This document shows, piece by piece, positions 11,681-22,762 of a stretch of 64,000 nt of DNA (the first letter of the stretch is position 1; every line of letters starts with the position of its first letter). This DNA comes from Acanthochlamys bracteata (taxonomy: Eukaryota; Streptophyta; Magnoliopsida; Pandanales; Velloziaceae): the NCBI GenBank assembly GCA_019914995.1, contig CM034136.1, forward strand, positions 3,425,270 to 3,489,269, written 5' to 3'. The notes beneath the pieces are model-generated. The model was not told the origin of the DNA. It saw nothing but the letters and a program-made list of their open reading frames with translations, and ran no database searches. The position numbers and the translations under genes are program-made.

Positions 11681-14600
11681 CGCCCCCTAAAATCAAAACG
11701 TCTTCATACCGAGCATTTCTCTTAACCTTCCGAAATATTCAATTGGCAACGGCTTGGTAAAAATATCTGCTACTTGCTCCATAGTATGACAATATTCTAT
11801 CTGCACAGTATTCTGCTTTATATGGTCTCTGAGAAAGTGGAATCGAGTATCGATGTGTTTGCTCCTTCCATGATGTACTGGGTTCTTTGCAAGTTGTATA
11901 GCTGATTGATTATCAACCAATATTTTTGTTGGTTTCTCTTGTGGATGATGCAGCTCTTTTAGCATATTTCTTAGCCAAATTGCTTCACACACTGTAGATG
12001 CAGCTGCGACATACTCTGCTTCACATGAAGATAAAGCCACAACACTTTGCTTTTTTGATATCCATGAAAATGCAGTTGATCCAAAATAAAAGGTATAGCC
12101 TATAGTGCTTTTTCTTTCATCTTGGTCACCACCCCAATCACTATCTGAGTAGCCCACTAGTTCTGCAGGTTCACCATAAATATAAAATAGACCAAAATTA
12201 AGTGAGCCTTTGATATACCTTAAAATCCTCTTCGCAGCCAGCCAATGAGACTCCTTTGGTGTCTCCATGTAGCGACTTACAAGTCCGACTGCATAAACAA
12301 TATCTGGCCTTGTGATTGTTAGGTACCTCAAATTACTAACAAGACTCTTGAAAAGAGTTGAGTCCACTAAATCTCCATTTTCTTCTTTTGATAGTTTTGT
12401 TCCTGTGGCAATTGAAATGTTCACCGGATTACAATTGCTCATCTTGAATTTCTCCAATATGTCCTTTGTGTACTTCTTTTGAGATATAAAGATTCCATCT
12501 TGTTATTGTTTCACCTTGATGCCAAGAAAGTAGGACATCAAACCATTTTCCGTCATTTTGAATTCCTTGAACATCATCGCCTTGAATTCTCCAAACATCT
12601 CAAGGCTATTGCCTGTATACAACAAATCATCAACATAAAGACAAATTATTAGAAACTCGCCTTTATGATTTCTCTTCATATAGATGGCATGCTCATAAGG
12701 ACATTTGGTGAAGCCATTTTGTTGAAGATAGCCATCAATTCGAGCATTCCACGCTCGTGGTGCTTGCTTCAATCCGTACAAAGCTTTCTTTAATCGATAT
12801 ACTTTGTTTTCTTGCCCTTTCACCTGAAAACCTTCTGGCTGCTGTACATATACCTCTTCCTCAAGAATACCATTGAGAAATGCTGACTTGACATCTAGAT
12901 GATATAGCATCCATCTATGATGAGTTGCAAGAGATATTATTAGTTTTATCGTATCAAGTCGAGCAACAGGTGCAAAGACTTCTTCATAGTCAATGCCGTA
13001 TTTTTGTTTGTAGCCTTTCGCTACAAGTCTAGCCTTGTACCGATCAACATCGCCATCAGCAGTGCGTTTAATTTTGTATACCCATTTGACACCTATTGCT
13101 TTGTGATTTTGTGGAAGTGTTGTCAACTCCCATGTGTCATTCTTCTCTATAGCTTGGATCTCCTCCTCCATTGCTAGTCGCCAACAGTTCTCTTTCACAG
13201 CTTGTTGGAATGTGAGAGGTTCATGATCAGCATATAGACAGAAAAGATTAGACTGATCTTCTTCATTCGTCTACTCATAGATCTCACTGAGACTTCTCAT
13301 TTGATAGGGCTCCGTTGCATATAAGATCCGCTACTACTACTTTCTCTAGAAGATGGAGAATCTCTAATAGGAGAGAGTGTAGTATGTCGAGGAGATAGTG
13401 GTGGTACCTCATGTGGGGGCTCATCAGATTCATCCACCACTGGGTGCTCTTTGGAAGTCTCTTCATTCCAATTACATGCATCTTTTTCACTAAACACAAC
13501 GTCTCTACTAATCACTAATTTCTTGATTAGTGGATTGTAGAGCTTATATGCTTTTGACTCCTCGCTGTATCCGAAGAAGATGTATTTTTCACCACGATCA
13601 TCAAGCTTCTTCCTTTTGTCTTCAGGTACTTGAGCATAGGCAATGCACCCAAAAATTCGTAAGTATGCAACACTTGGCTTGTATCCGCTCCACGCCTCTT
13701 GAGGTGTCTTATTTTTCACCATCTTTGTGGGGCATCGGTTAAGCAAATAAGCTGAGCACGCCATAGCTTCTGCCCAAAATTGCTTCGGCAATCCCTTTTC
13801 TTTGAGCATAGTTCTTGTCATGTTGAGGATGGTTCTATTCTTTCTTTCTGCGATGCCATTTTGCTGTGGTGTGTAGGCGGTAGTCAACTACCTTTTTATA
13901 CCTTGTTCTCTGCAATATTCTTGAAATATATTTGAGGTGTACTCACCACCTCTATCAGATCGAAAAATTTTTATCTTGTAGCCACTCTCTGCTTCAACAA
14001 GAGCTCTAAAATGCTTGAAAGTGATAAAGACAGCAGACTTCTCTTTAAGAAAATATATCCATAACTTTCTACTAAAGTCATCAACGAAGGTAATAAAATA
14101 TTTGTTACCTCCCAAAGAGACTGGGTCAAATGGTCCACAGATATCGGTATGAACAAGTTGCAATGGTGCCTCTGCTCTCCATGATTTTCCATTAGGAAAA
14201 AGAAGTCGTGGTTCTTTACCAATTACACATCCTTCGCATATATAATTTTGTGGTTCAATTGTGGGTAGGCCTCGAACCATACTAGTTGTAGATAATAGCT
14301 TCAAGCCATTAAAGTTCAAATGGCCAAAACGAAGATGCCATCTCCATGACTCATTCTGCACGAGTCCTTGAAAACATTTGTCGACTCTCGTGTTTAGATG
14401 TAAAGGAAACATACGGTTACTTGTCATCTTAACACAAGCTATAAGGCCTCCATTTGAATTTTGCAACCAAAGATGGTTGTTTTCCATATGAACTTTGTAT
14501 CCCTTTCCGAGTAATTGGTCGATGCTAAGAATATTACTTTTCATGTTAGGAATATAATAAACATCGGAAATATACTTGGGCTTACCATCTTTTTGGTAAA

Positions 14601-15770
14601 TTTAGATCTTCCCTTTGCATTCAATCGGGAGTTTTGAAGAATCTTCCAAGCTCACGCTTCCATGAATACCTTTTATGAGTTCCATGAAAAGCTCTTTCTT
14701 TCCACACATGTGGTTAGTAGCACCCGAATCCAAGAATCATGCATCATTGTGAACACTTGAATCATCATTAGCAAGAAGAAAAGTAGAGGTATTACCCACA
14801 TCATTTGTTGCTTTGGCAAGATTGGTAAGATCTTCATTTCTGTACCAGCATTCCGAGGCATAATGTCCAAATTTATGACAGTTGTAACATTGGATATTTT
14901 TATTATTTCCACGTCCAGATGTGGATCTTCCTCGATTGTTTCGTCCGCGACCTCTAGAGTTTGAAACTTCTGTTTGATTTTGAGTGGTTTGTTGTTGGGA
15001 ACCACGCCCCCTACCTCGACCACGACCACGACCACGGCCTCTACTATTTGATCCTTGATCATTTAGAGTCAATTTCGACTCCAACGCTTGTTCCACAAAT
15101 GTAGAACTAGTCTTTTTTAACATCCGTTGTTCATGTACTTGAAAAGATCCTACGAGCTCCTCGATTGAAATCTCCTCCAAATTTTTTGACTCTTCAATTG
15201 CTGCCACAACATGCTCGAATTTTGATGTGAGTGATCGGAGCAACTTCTCCATCACTTGGATGTCTTCAATATCTTCTCCATTTCTTCTCATTTTATTCAC
15301 AATTAAAATTAATCGTGAATAATAATCATAGATCTTTTCTTCATCTTTCATTTGAGCGGCTTCAAACTCGCCCCTCAAAATTTGGAGACGAATTCGCTGC
15401 ACCCTTTCGACTCCTTTGTAGATTGTAGCAATAATTTTCCATGCTTCCTTGCATATTGTTGCTTCGGCAACTCTCTCGAAGGTAGACTCGTCTAACCCCT
15501 TGATAGAGTAGAAAACGAGCCTTGCTATGCTTCCTTCTTTGCTCTTTAAGAATCTTCTTCTCTTCATTTGTGTAGGCGGCTTCTTCCTCCGGTGTGGGTT
15601 CCGTAACCCCATCACTAACAAGCTCCCACAAATCTTGAGAACCAAATAAAGCTCTCATTTGAATTGACCAACTGTCATAGTTATCTTTCGATAACTTTGG
15701 AACTTGAGAATTAACAAGATTGTTGGTGGAAGCCATAAGAAATTTGGATCGACTTGGCTCTGATACCACT

Positions 15771-16094
15771 TATTGGTTCTAAGTTTACGAACTTAGAACT
15801 TCTATCACTAAGAAAATTGGAAGCTTTCTTTGGAGGAGAACTTTTCTTTGGAAGACTTTTCTTGTATTCACTTGATGCAAAATATCATGCTACAAGCCTT
15901 CTTATATAGGCATTACATTCAAACCTTACATTAACTAAGACATTAAAATAAAATAAAACTTACAACCATTACTAATTTTTAATACACCCACTAACTCATA
16001 TATGCCCACTACTAGTATTATTTACCCACTTTTTTTCATTAATGTCATGAGAAACTCCAAAATCAATGCATAATTTTTTATTTGAATTCCAACA
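15771..16094 (-). repeat. LTR of Copia 1 (5' LTR)
   Basis: 324 bp partner of the LTR at 11357-11680; adjoins the tRNA-Met primer-binding site and is followed by the TGGTG target duplication. Confidence 0.95.
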
Positions 16095-16405
16095 TGGTGT
16101 TTCTCTGGTGAGAAAATAAATGGCCAAACATAAGAAACTGGAAAAAAAACACAGGAGGACGTAGATGTCGGTGAGGACCTAGATGACGGTGATGAGAAGA
16201 TGAACGTCAAATCTTGCAGTAGTCGAACACGGGAGGACTACTTATCGCATTGGAGGACAGATCACAGACGAAGGGGAGCAGTGAGCGAGCGGCGGAGAGA
16301 GGAGGAAAGCAGAATGAGAGCGTGGAGTTGCGGGAGCAGAAGCGAGAAAAACCGAAGGCGTGCGAGCGCCCTGGTTTTATTCACCGCTGTTGCACACTGA
16401 TTTGA
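16095..16405 (-). other. GC-rich block, possible 5' leader of the PPR locus
   Basis: Immediately right of the Copia 1 target site lies about 300 bp that is GC-richer than the surrounding AT DNA. On the minus strand it reads as pyrimidine-rich sequence (CTCTCATTCTGC, TCCTCCTCTC), typical of plant 5' UTRs. Because the Copia target duplication separates it from the minus-strand PPR relic, it was probably the promoter/5' UTR side of that gene. The plus-strand open frame of 66 codons here is arginine- and serine-rich and is judged random. Confidence 0.4.
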
Positions 16406-18955
16406 GGCGTAACACTTACTCCAAACAGTGCTCTTGGAGAGGAACTCGTCCCCTTCGTACTTAATATTTTGAAAGTAAATTTTTCTAAAAAGTAAAATAT
16501 TTTTATTTTAAAAAAAAATTCTATATTTCTTACTTCAAAAAAATTAATTTAAATAAATAAATAAAAATTTTATTTTGTAAAATTTTTTTGTATTTTCTAA
16601 ATTTTAAATAAACTTTTTAAATAATTACAAAAATATAAATTAAAAAATTAATTATTTGAAACGTTTTTCCAAACCCACCTTTTCGACCGTGACACTCTCA
16701 TTATTTTTTTTTAAAAATTCTTTTTCAAAAATATTTCAAAATACTTCTAAATAGAGGTGACTTGATTTCTCTTTTCCTCTGTTCTTTTTGTGAAATCTCT
16801 ATCCAAACACACAGTAGTAAGGCTACGTTCACCGTTAAAAGCTCAACTATTTTTTTGAGAAAGAGAGTCCAATTTTTTTTTTCTATATATGAGGACATAT
16901 TTTATATTTTACTACTAAGTGTGTATTTTAATTATATAAATCTAAGTTTTGTGAAAATAAATTAGATCGGTGAGAAGTAATGTTTGGTAAAAATAGAGTC
17001 AGAATAGTAATTAAAATATATAAAATATATTTGAAGTAAAATATTGATAAAAATAAATTTAAAATTGAATTCGAAGTGATAACGTTCAAACTTTGAAAAC
17101 AAAAAGTACAATCCAATAATAATAAAGCTAAAAACTAATTAACAAATCCAAGTGAAAGTATCCCCTAAACTAATTTTGCTAATTAGACAAATTCAGCATT
17201 TCTTAACTCAAAAACTAAAAACATACTTAATGTCCTGCTAAATGATAAAATGAGAGATACTTCAGCAGAAAGTAAGGAACTTTACGACTGTTTTAAAAAA
17301 AGCTTTTTCTGGAATGATAAAATATTTTTATTATTTTTTAAAAACCGAATTCTACCTTTTTTATTTTAAATAACATAATAAAAATAATTAACAATAATAT
17401 TTTACAATATGAATTTTTTATAATTTTAAAAAAACTTGTATAGAATTGGAAAGCTTTATTAAAATTATAAAATTAAAATAAAAACAAGTAGAAAAGTAAA
17501 ACCAAACATGTCATAAACCGTTATTCAATAGAAATAACAGAAATATACAAACAGATTATTAACTAATCAAATATCATAAAAAATATAAAATATTTAAAAT
17601 TGAGGAACCGTTTGGTATCTCATTTCAAATGAAAATTTTTTAGCTTTTCAATTCTTAAAAAGATTATCTATACTAATATATAATATTTTTTTAAATATTA
17701 AAAATATGAATAATTATAAATATTACAAAATAATTATATAATATAATTTGTTCGTGAAACTTTTTAAAAAAACTTTTAAGCTAATATTCTGAAGGTTGAA
17801 TTAGGGCTTATTTACTAACCCACTAAAATTTTTTTTTCAAATTCATTTTCAATATAAAATAAATTTTTCTATCAAAAAATATTTTTTAAATTTCACTTTC
17901 AATACAAAATAATATACAAATTTATTTTTATTAAATATTTTTAAATTGAAATATTATTTTTTAAATTTACTTTCAAAAAGTAATTTACTTTAAAGTTTGA
18001 GGTTTGGAAGTTCTTGAAATTTCAAATACAGAAGGTGAGAGTGGTGTATAGTATGGGTGTATTTACCTTGAAATAAACTTGAATTTTGAGAAATAAATTT
18101 AAAAAAATGAATTAAAAATATTAATAAAATAAATTTTTGTATTAGTTTTATATTAATAGTATGTTTTAAAATAAAATTAAAAAAACTTTTATCCAATCAT
18201 CTGCGACGAGCAATCTCATTAGTTAACTGCAATGTTTTATTTTAATTCATTTGTGAAAGTAAAAAGTAAACAATAAATTTTTTTTAAAAATAAAAATAAA
18301 AATAAAATTCAGTATATATAATTTAATAATTTCTAAAATTATATTTAAAAATATAATTGTATTGTAAAATGTATAAATAAAAAAGTTTGAATTAAAATTT
18401 TGTATGTAAAAATAAAATTTTAAATTTTTTATATAATCGAATATATAAATTATTCGGAATTTAAAATTTGATAAAAAAAAAAAATTAGTAGCGTTTGAAA
18501 CGAGCTCGATTGATTGATCGTGTTTAACATTTTCTAGAAATACAAAACCAAAAGGTATATAACAAGTTCAACATTTTTCCATGTATACCTAGACAGAGTA
18601 CGGCTTACGGTGATAAGCATACAGTTCAGAATAGAATTAATATATGCCCTCGATTTACGTTGTACTTATAAACCATTTTTATTTTGATAATATAAAATGA
18701 CTAGTATTCATAGAGTTTATTAGTAAGCCCCAAACAGATTATGAAAGGAATCTTTCGTACAAAAATTTTTGTAGACACTTTATTTATAAATATTTTAAAA
18801 ATTATATGATTATTCCATAATATACAATTTATTTATATTTTTAAAATTTTAATTTATTTTAAAAAATTATGCATAAATTTTTTAGAGTTAAAAAATGGTT
18901 TTTTAGAATGATAACTACTCATAAACATGTTTTTATTTATTTGTGGAGCTATTAT
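16406..18955. other. AT-rich intergenic DNA with MITE relics
   Basis: No gene seen. About 16480-16680 resembles the family K repeat (TTTTCTAAATTTTAAATAAACTTTTTAAATA core, shared with 5020-5055 and 55320-55360). About 17800-18000 and 18040-18190 resemble the AT blocks at 20270-20450 and 6830-7040 (TTTCAATATAAAATAAAT phrases). The rest is A/T-only sequence of unknown origin. Confidence 0.4.
18270..18505 (-). repeat. MITE relic related to 3622-3907
   Basis: Reverse-oriented relative of the second MITE. Shared words include AAAATTTTGTATRTAAAAAT, AAATTTTTTATATAAT and AATATATAAATTATT in the same order. The end near 18490 reads AGCGTTTGAAACG, comparable to GGCGTTTAAAATACGCCC of the other copy. Boundaries are approximate. 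Confidence 0.5.
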
Positions 18956-19919
18956 TATTGGGGAGATATAAAATCAAGGAATCTAACCAAAATAAGATAT
19001 CTTAATGATCTGATCCATATACTATAAAATTCAATCTAATCCAAAAATTTGAGCAAATAGATTATAAAACTCTCTATTATATTAACTTTATGTTTATTTT
19101 ATTTTTATTTAATATGAGACTAATTTGTTAATCTTAACCCAACAATCTTTCCATAAAAGATGAGTCATTTATTAATTTTCTAATTTGAGCATTCTATAGC
19201 GAACCAAATAAGTCAATCGTTCAAAATCTTAGCCATTTGGCTCCGAGCACCGTTACTGTACATCAAAGGCCAGCCATCAAAATATAACTTGCTTCGAATT
19301 CTTACTCACATATTGCGAAAATTCATTTGAGTTATACTGTTCTTAATCATCTCATTATATTACCAGCTAAAGCTATAATATACGACGATCGTCATGCATG
19401 CGCACCGTCTGTGCAACTAAGAGATAGCCATCGGAGCTTAACTTGTTTCGAATTCTCATTTACATCTTGCAAAAGCCTATATGAGTCACACTACTCTTAA
19501 TCCGCTCATCGCAACTATCAGTTAGAGCTATATATGGGCAGGTTGTCTCACTTGTGTACCGTCTGCACAATTAAGAGTTAGCTATTAGAACCTAACTTGC
19601 TCTAAATCCTCACTCACAACTAGCGAAAGCCTTATGTGAATCACATTGATTTTAACCTATTCACCCACTGTCAGCTAGAGTTATTACGTGCACCGAACTT
19701 CCAGCCAAATTATCGAATCTGATATCACTATTGGAGAGATATAATATCGGAAGAGTTAATCAATATAAAATATTCGAAGATTGTGATCCATGCATTAAGA
19801 AAGTTCAATCCAATCCAAAAATTTAAGCCAATAGTTTATAAAATATCTAATATATTAAGCTAATTTTTATCTTATTTTTAAAATCAATTGAAATTAATCT
19901 AGTCAATTTTAACCCAATA
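18956..19919 (-). mobile_element. TRIM-like non-autonomous LTR element (old fossil)
   Basis: Two direct repeats of about 190 bp (18956-19144 and 19729-19919) begin TATTGG and end CCAACA or CCAATA, flanking about 580 bp with no coding capacity. Beside the right repeat the minus strand reads TGATATCAGATTC, a degenerate match to the tRNA-Met primer-binding site used by the Copia elements here. Flanks ATTAT and GTTAT agree at 4 of 5 positions, a possible worn target duplication. The small size and lack of genes fit a TRIM (terminal-repeat retrotransposon in miniature), mobilised in trans. The LTRs differ at roughly a quarter of sites, so the insertion is old, of the order of 10 million years or more at 1.3e-8. 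Confidence 0.6.
19272..19704. repeat. 154-bp tandem repeat inside the TRIM, about 2.8 copies
   Basis: Units begin AGCCATC (19272), AGCCATC (19426) and AGCTATT (19580). The first two are exactly 154 bp each and the third is partial. Shared landmarks are TAACTTG, then TTCTCA/CCTCACT, then TTAATC...CTC, then an AGCT-AAGCTATA block, then GCACCGTCTG. Units are diverged from one another. Confidence 0.75.
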
Positions 19920-21751
19920 GTTATTAAATTTAGAGCTCATTTGATAGTAAATTTAGAAAATATTTTATTTCAATTTTTATTTTATATTTTAAAAAAAATT
20001 TTAGATAATCTTTTCAAATTTATTTAAAAATTTTGTATAAAAACTTTATTATTTTTTAGATATAAAAATATTGCTCATACTTTAAATACTTTAAAATATT
20101 TTCTATTTAAAAGAAATTATTTTATAAATACTCTCCAACTCAAACCTCCTATTATAAGTTGGACCCTTCTCGAAGATATCTACCCTTCCAGATAATGCTT
20201 TGCTCCACCTGCTTAGAGTTCAGATTTAATGAGATTGGCCTAGTTTATCGTGTAATCTTACTTTAGAACATGTTAACCAACCTCTTAAATTTCATTTTTT
20301 AAAATTCACTTTTAATATAAAATAAATAAATATTTTAAACTAAATATTATTTTATAAAAAATTTTAATTTATTCTTAACACTTACTATTAATTTTATATT
20401 TTAATTTAATTTTTAAACTTATTTTTAAAAAATGAGTTTATAAACGGTAAGTGAAACCCCACTTCACAATTTAAAATTTTGCAACGCAAAAGCTATACAT
20501 TAGGACTTTTGATCATGAAATGGCTTGCTTTCAAATACAGAATTAGTTGATTACAGCCATTATTGTCAGATCCGAACCGAATCGTCCGGCTCGATCCGAA
20601 AACCATCGACTCGGACGGTAGATCGATTCGGATTTACAAAAAAATTATTTGTGTAATTGATTCGTTTTGATCCGCTTCGATCCCGATCGATCCATCCGTT
20701 CGAGTCAAACCAGATTGAATAAAATTTAAAAAATTTAATTAAAAATTTTAAATTAATGATATATTTAATATAAAAATAATTATTAATAATTCTATGTTGA
20801 AAAATAATATGTAGTTTAAATTTTGTATTTGGATACGATAATACAAAAATATAATTAATTATGTCTTATTTATAAATATTAATTACTAGTGATTTTTAAA
20901 ATTTTATATTGTAAAATATTCAGACTCAAATATGTATATTTAAGAAAGTTGCTTATATTTTTTTTATAATTTATTTTCTTCTAATCTTCTAATTGATTTA
21001 AATATTTCTTATTATAAATTTTCATTGTTATTATTATTGTTAGTAGTAGTAATATCTAGATAACAATATTTTAATTTTTATTGTATTTATTATTATTATT
21101 ATTATTGATGATAATTTATATTTTAATTTTTATTATAATTATTATTGTTATTATTATTACTAATGTTATAATAACAATGAATATTTTACTTAATTATTAT
21201 TATTACTAATTAAAAATATTTTAATATTATTGATTCGATGAAAATTGTGATGTGAACAGTTTTTATAACTATGATTACGACAATTCTATTGAATATTATC
21301 AAATTAAATTCAATAAAATTAAATTCATAACAAATGAAATAACTAAAATATAAAATAATTTAAATTTTAACAAAATAATTAATTTCGTACAATAAAGGTC
21401 TAATCAAACTAATGACATCCGCAGCCAGTCCTTTTATGACCAAGTTGGAATGTGGACCATAATATCTGGCCACTAGGAACATAAATCTCGGTAACAACTG
21501 ATCCAATCTCTGTAAACAACACTCAAAAGAACAAATCGACCAACAACAATCCAACTTGAATTTGAGGATAAACTTATGTAGATCTAGACCAATCAGCACA
21601 GATAAGATGGACATAATGATACTCTTCTACAAGGTTAACATTAATCCCCCCGCCAAACTAGCCTAAACGGAGGCATGATAAAATAAAAATCCAAGTCCAC
21701 CAATTTGACTTTGACCCCTTTTCCTTCTTTTGTTTTTTCTTTTTTGGCTAA
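19920..21751. other. Intergenic, no gene seen
   Basis: AT-rich. A block at about 20570-20710 is rich in GATCCG/CGATTCGGA words, as in family R but not clearly homologous. Imperfect ATT/TTA trinucleotide runs fill about 21020-21215. The 84-codon minus frame at 21360-21614 resembles nothing known. The DnaJ 3' UTR should lie just left of 21752. Confidence 0.3.
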
Positions 21752-22641
21752 TTACCAGCAATTCCTTGTCCTTCTCGGACCATTGTCCGCCGGAACACGT
21801 CGTCCACTACTTCCGGCCGTCGATCCACTTCCAATACCGTTATCGTTAACCAAATCCTCGAACATCCGCTGCAAGTCCTCGAAGCTATCCGGGTTCTGGA
21901 ATACAAAGCATCAATTATAATCAATGCTCGACTCGGCACTTTTTGTAATCCAAATAATTCGGTCGACTTGTCAAGGATAAATTATTGGTCAATTTGTGCT
22001 AAAACCATAGGTAAATTAGCAATCCAAAAGAAGAAAAGGCTTACCTCCGGTCTCACGCGGTCCATCATCGAAATCATCTCCTGCATGAAATCCGAGAAAT
22101 CCTGCCCGCCCAGTAACACCATTCACCTTCAGTAATAATTCTCAATATTTGATTTCGAAAACATTAAATTCAATAAATTACCGGATCATCTTCATCGTAA
22201 GGATCATAGATGCCTGCATCGTACATCGCACGTTTTCCGTCGTCTGACAGAACTGCAGCTCAAATTCAGACATCCGTTAACGAACCTTTACGTAAATGGC
22301 TCCCAAAAACCTAAACGGGGGAGAGGAGCGATCACACTAAATTACCGGAATATGCTTCCTGAATCTTCTGGAAGCTTCGTTTAGCTTCCCCTGCCGCCGA
22401 CGGATTCTTCGCGAACTTATCCGGGTGGCATTTCTGCCATTCACAATCAACCACACATTAACACAACCAACATGGACAATCATGGAAAATGCAATAAAAC
22501 AAAATGAAATTAACCAGGATACTATACCAGAGCTAGCTTTCGATAAGCAGAACGAATCTCAGCGTTCGATGCTGTTTTCCTGATCCCAAGACGAGAGTAA
22601 TAACAAGAACGGCCGTATGCAGTGCCCTCACCGGAATCCAT
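21752..22641 (-). CDS. Small DnaJ (J-domain) co-chaperone
   Basis: Five exons on the minus strand, 22641-22528, 22433-22346, 22252-22182, 22101-22045 and 21895-21752, all with GT-AG borders and consistent phases, give 157 residues. J-proteins stimulate the ATPase of Hsp70. The J domain covers about residues 13-75: [20 protein letters not shown], then RKLAL, the HPD motif in KCHPDK (His-Pro-Asp about 41-43), and [21 protein letters not shown] conserved acidic tail follows ([40 protein letters not shown]), then a short basic end, RRTRNCW. There is no Gly/Phe region, zinc finger or targeting peptide, so it is a type III (class C) J-protein, probably cytosolic or nuclear. The layout matches the small Arabidopsis proteins of the At1g56300 kind, from memory. 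The start is the ATG 20 codons before the J-domain core. The gene looks intact. Confidence 0.9.
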
Positions 22642-22751
22642 TATCTCCTCTTCTTCTTCAACTCCTTCGCCTCTCTGAAACCTGTGATGATGAATGATCA
22701 CTGGTTTATAGAGGGAAGGAGATGAAGGTAGTGGGGGGAAGGAGAACGGTG

Positions 22752-22762
22752 GTTATATATTG
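22752..22762 (-). promoter_or_regulatory. Likely TATA box of the DnaJ gene
   Basis: The minus strand reads AATATATAACC about 111 bp upstream of the start codon, which would put transcription start near 22725 and leave a short pyrimidine-rich leader. Confidence 0.4.

Larger units (their letters stand above)
11357..16094 (-). mobile_element. Copia LTR retrotransposon 1 (fossil, fairly young)
   Basis: A 4738-bp element read on the minus strand, with 324-bp LTRs and a perfect 5-bp target duplication TGGTG (11352-11356 and 16095-16099). Next to the right LTR is a primer-binding site matching initiator tRNA-Met (minus strand TGGTATCAGAGCC, about 15757-15769). Next to the left LTR is a purine-rich tract (minus strand TTTTAGGGGG). 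Parts from 5' to 3', that is high to low coordinates: gag about 14.7-15.7 kb with a CCHC knuckle near 14.87 kb, GAG-pre-integrase and integrase about 13.6-14.5 kb, reverse transcriptase about 12.5-13.2 kb with the YVDD box, RNase H about 11.7-12.2 kb. The order INT-RT-RH defines Copia. The LTRs differ at about 8 of 324 sites (about 2.5%), suggesting roughly 1 million years at 1.3e-8 per site per year. Coding region broken, about five breaks. Confidence 0.95.

Noticed and set aside
16200-16400. 66-codon plus-strand frame rich in Arg and Ser
   Set aside because: Better explained as the antisense of a pyrimidine-rich 5' leader on the minus strand.
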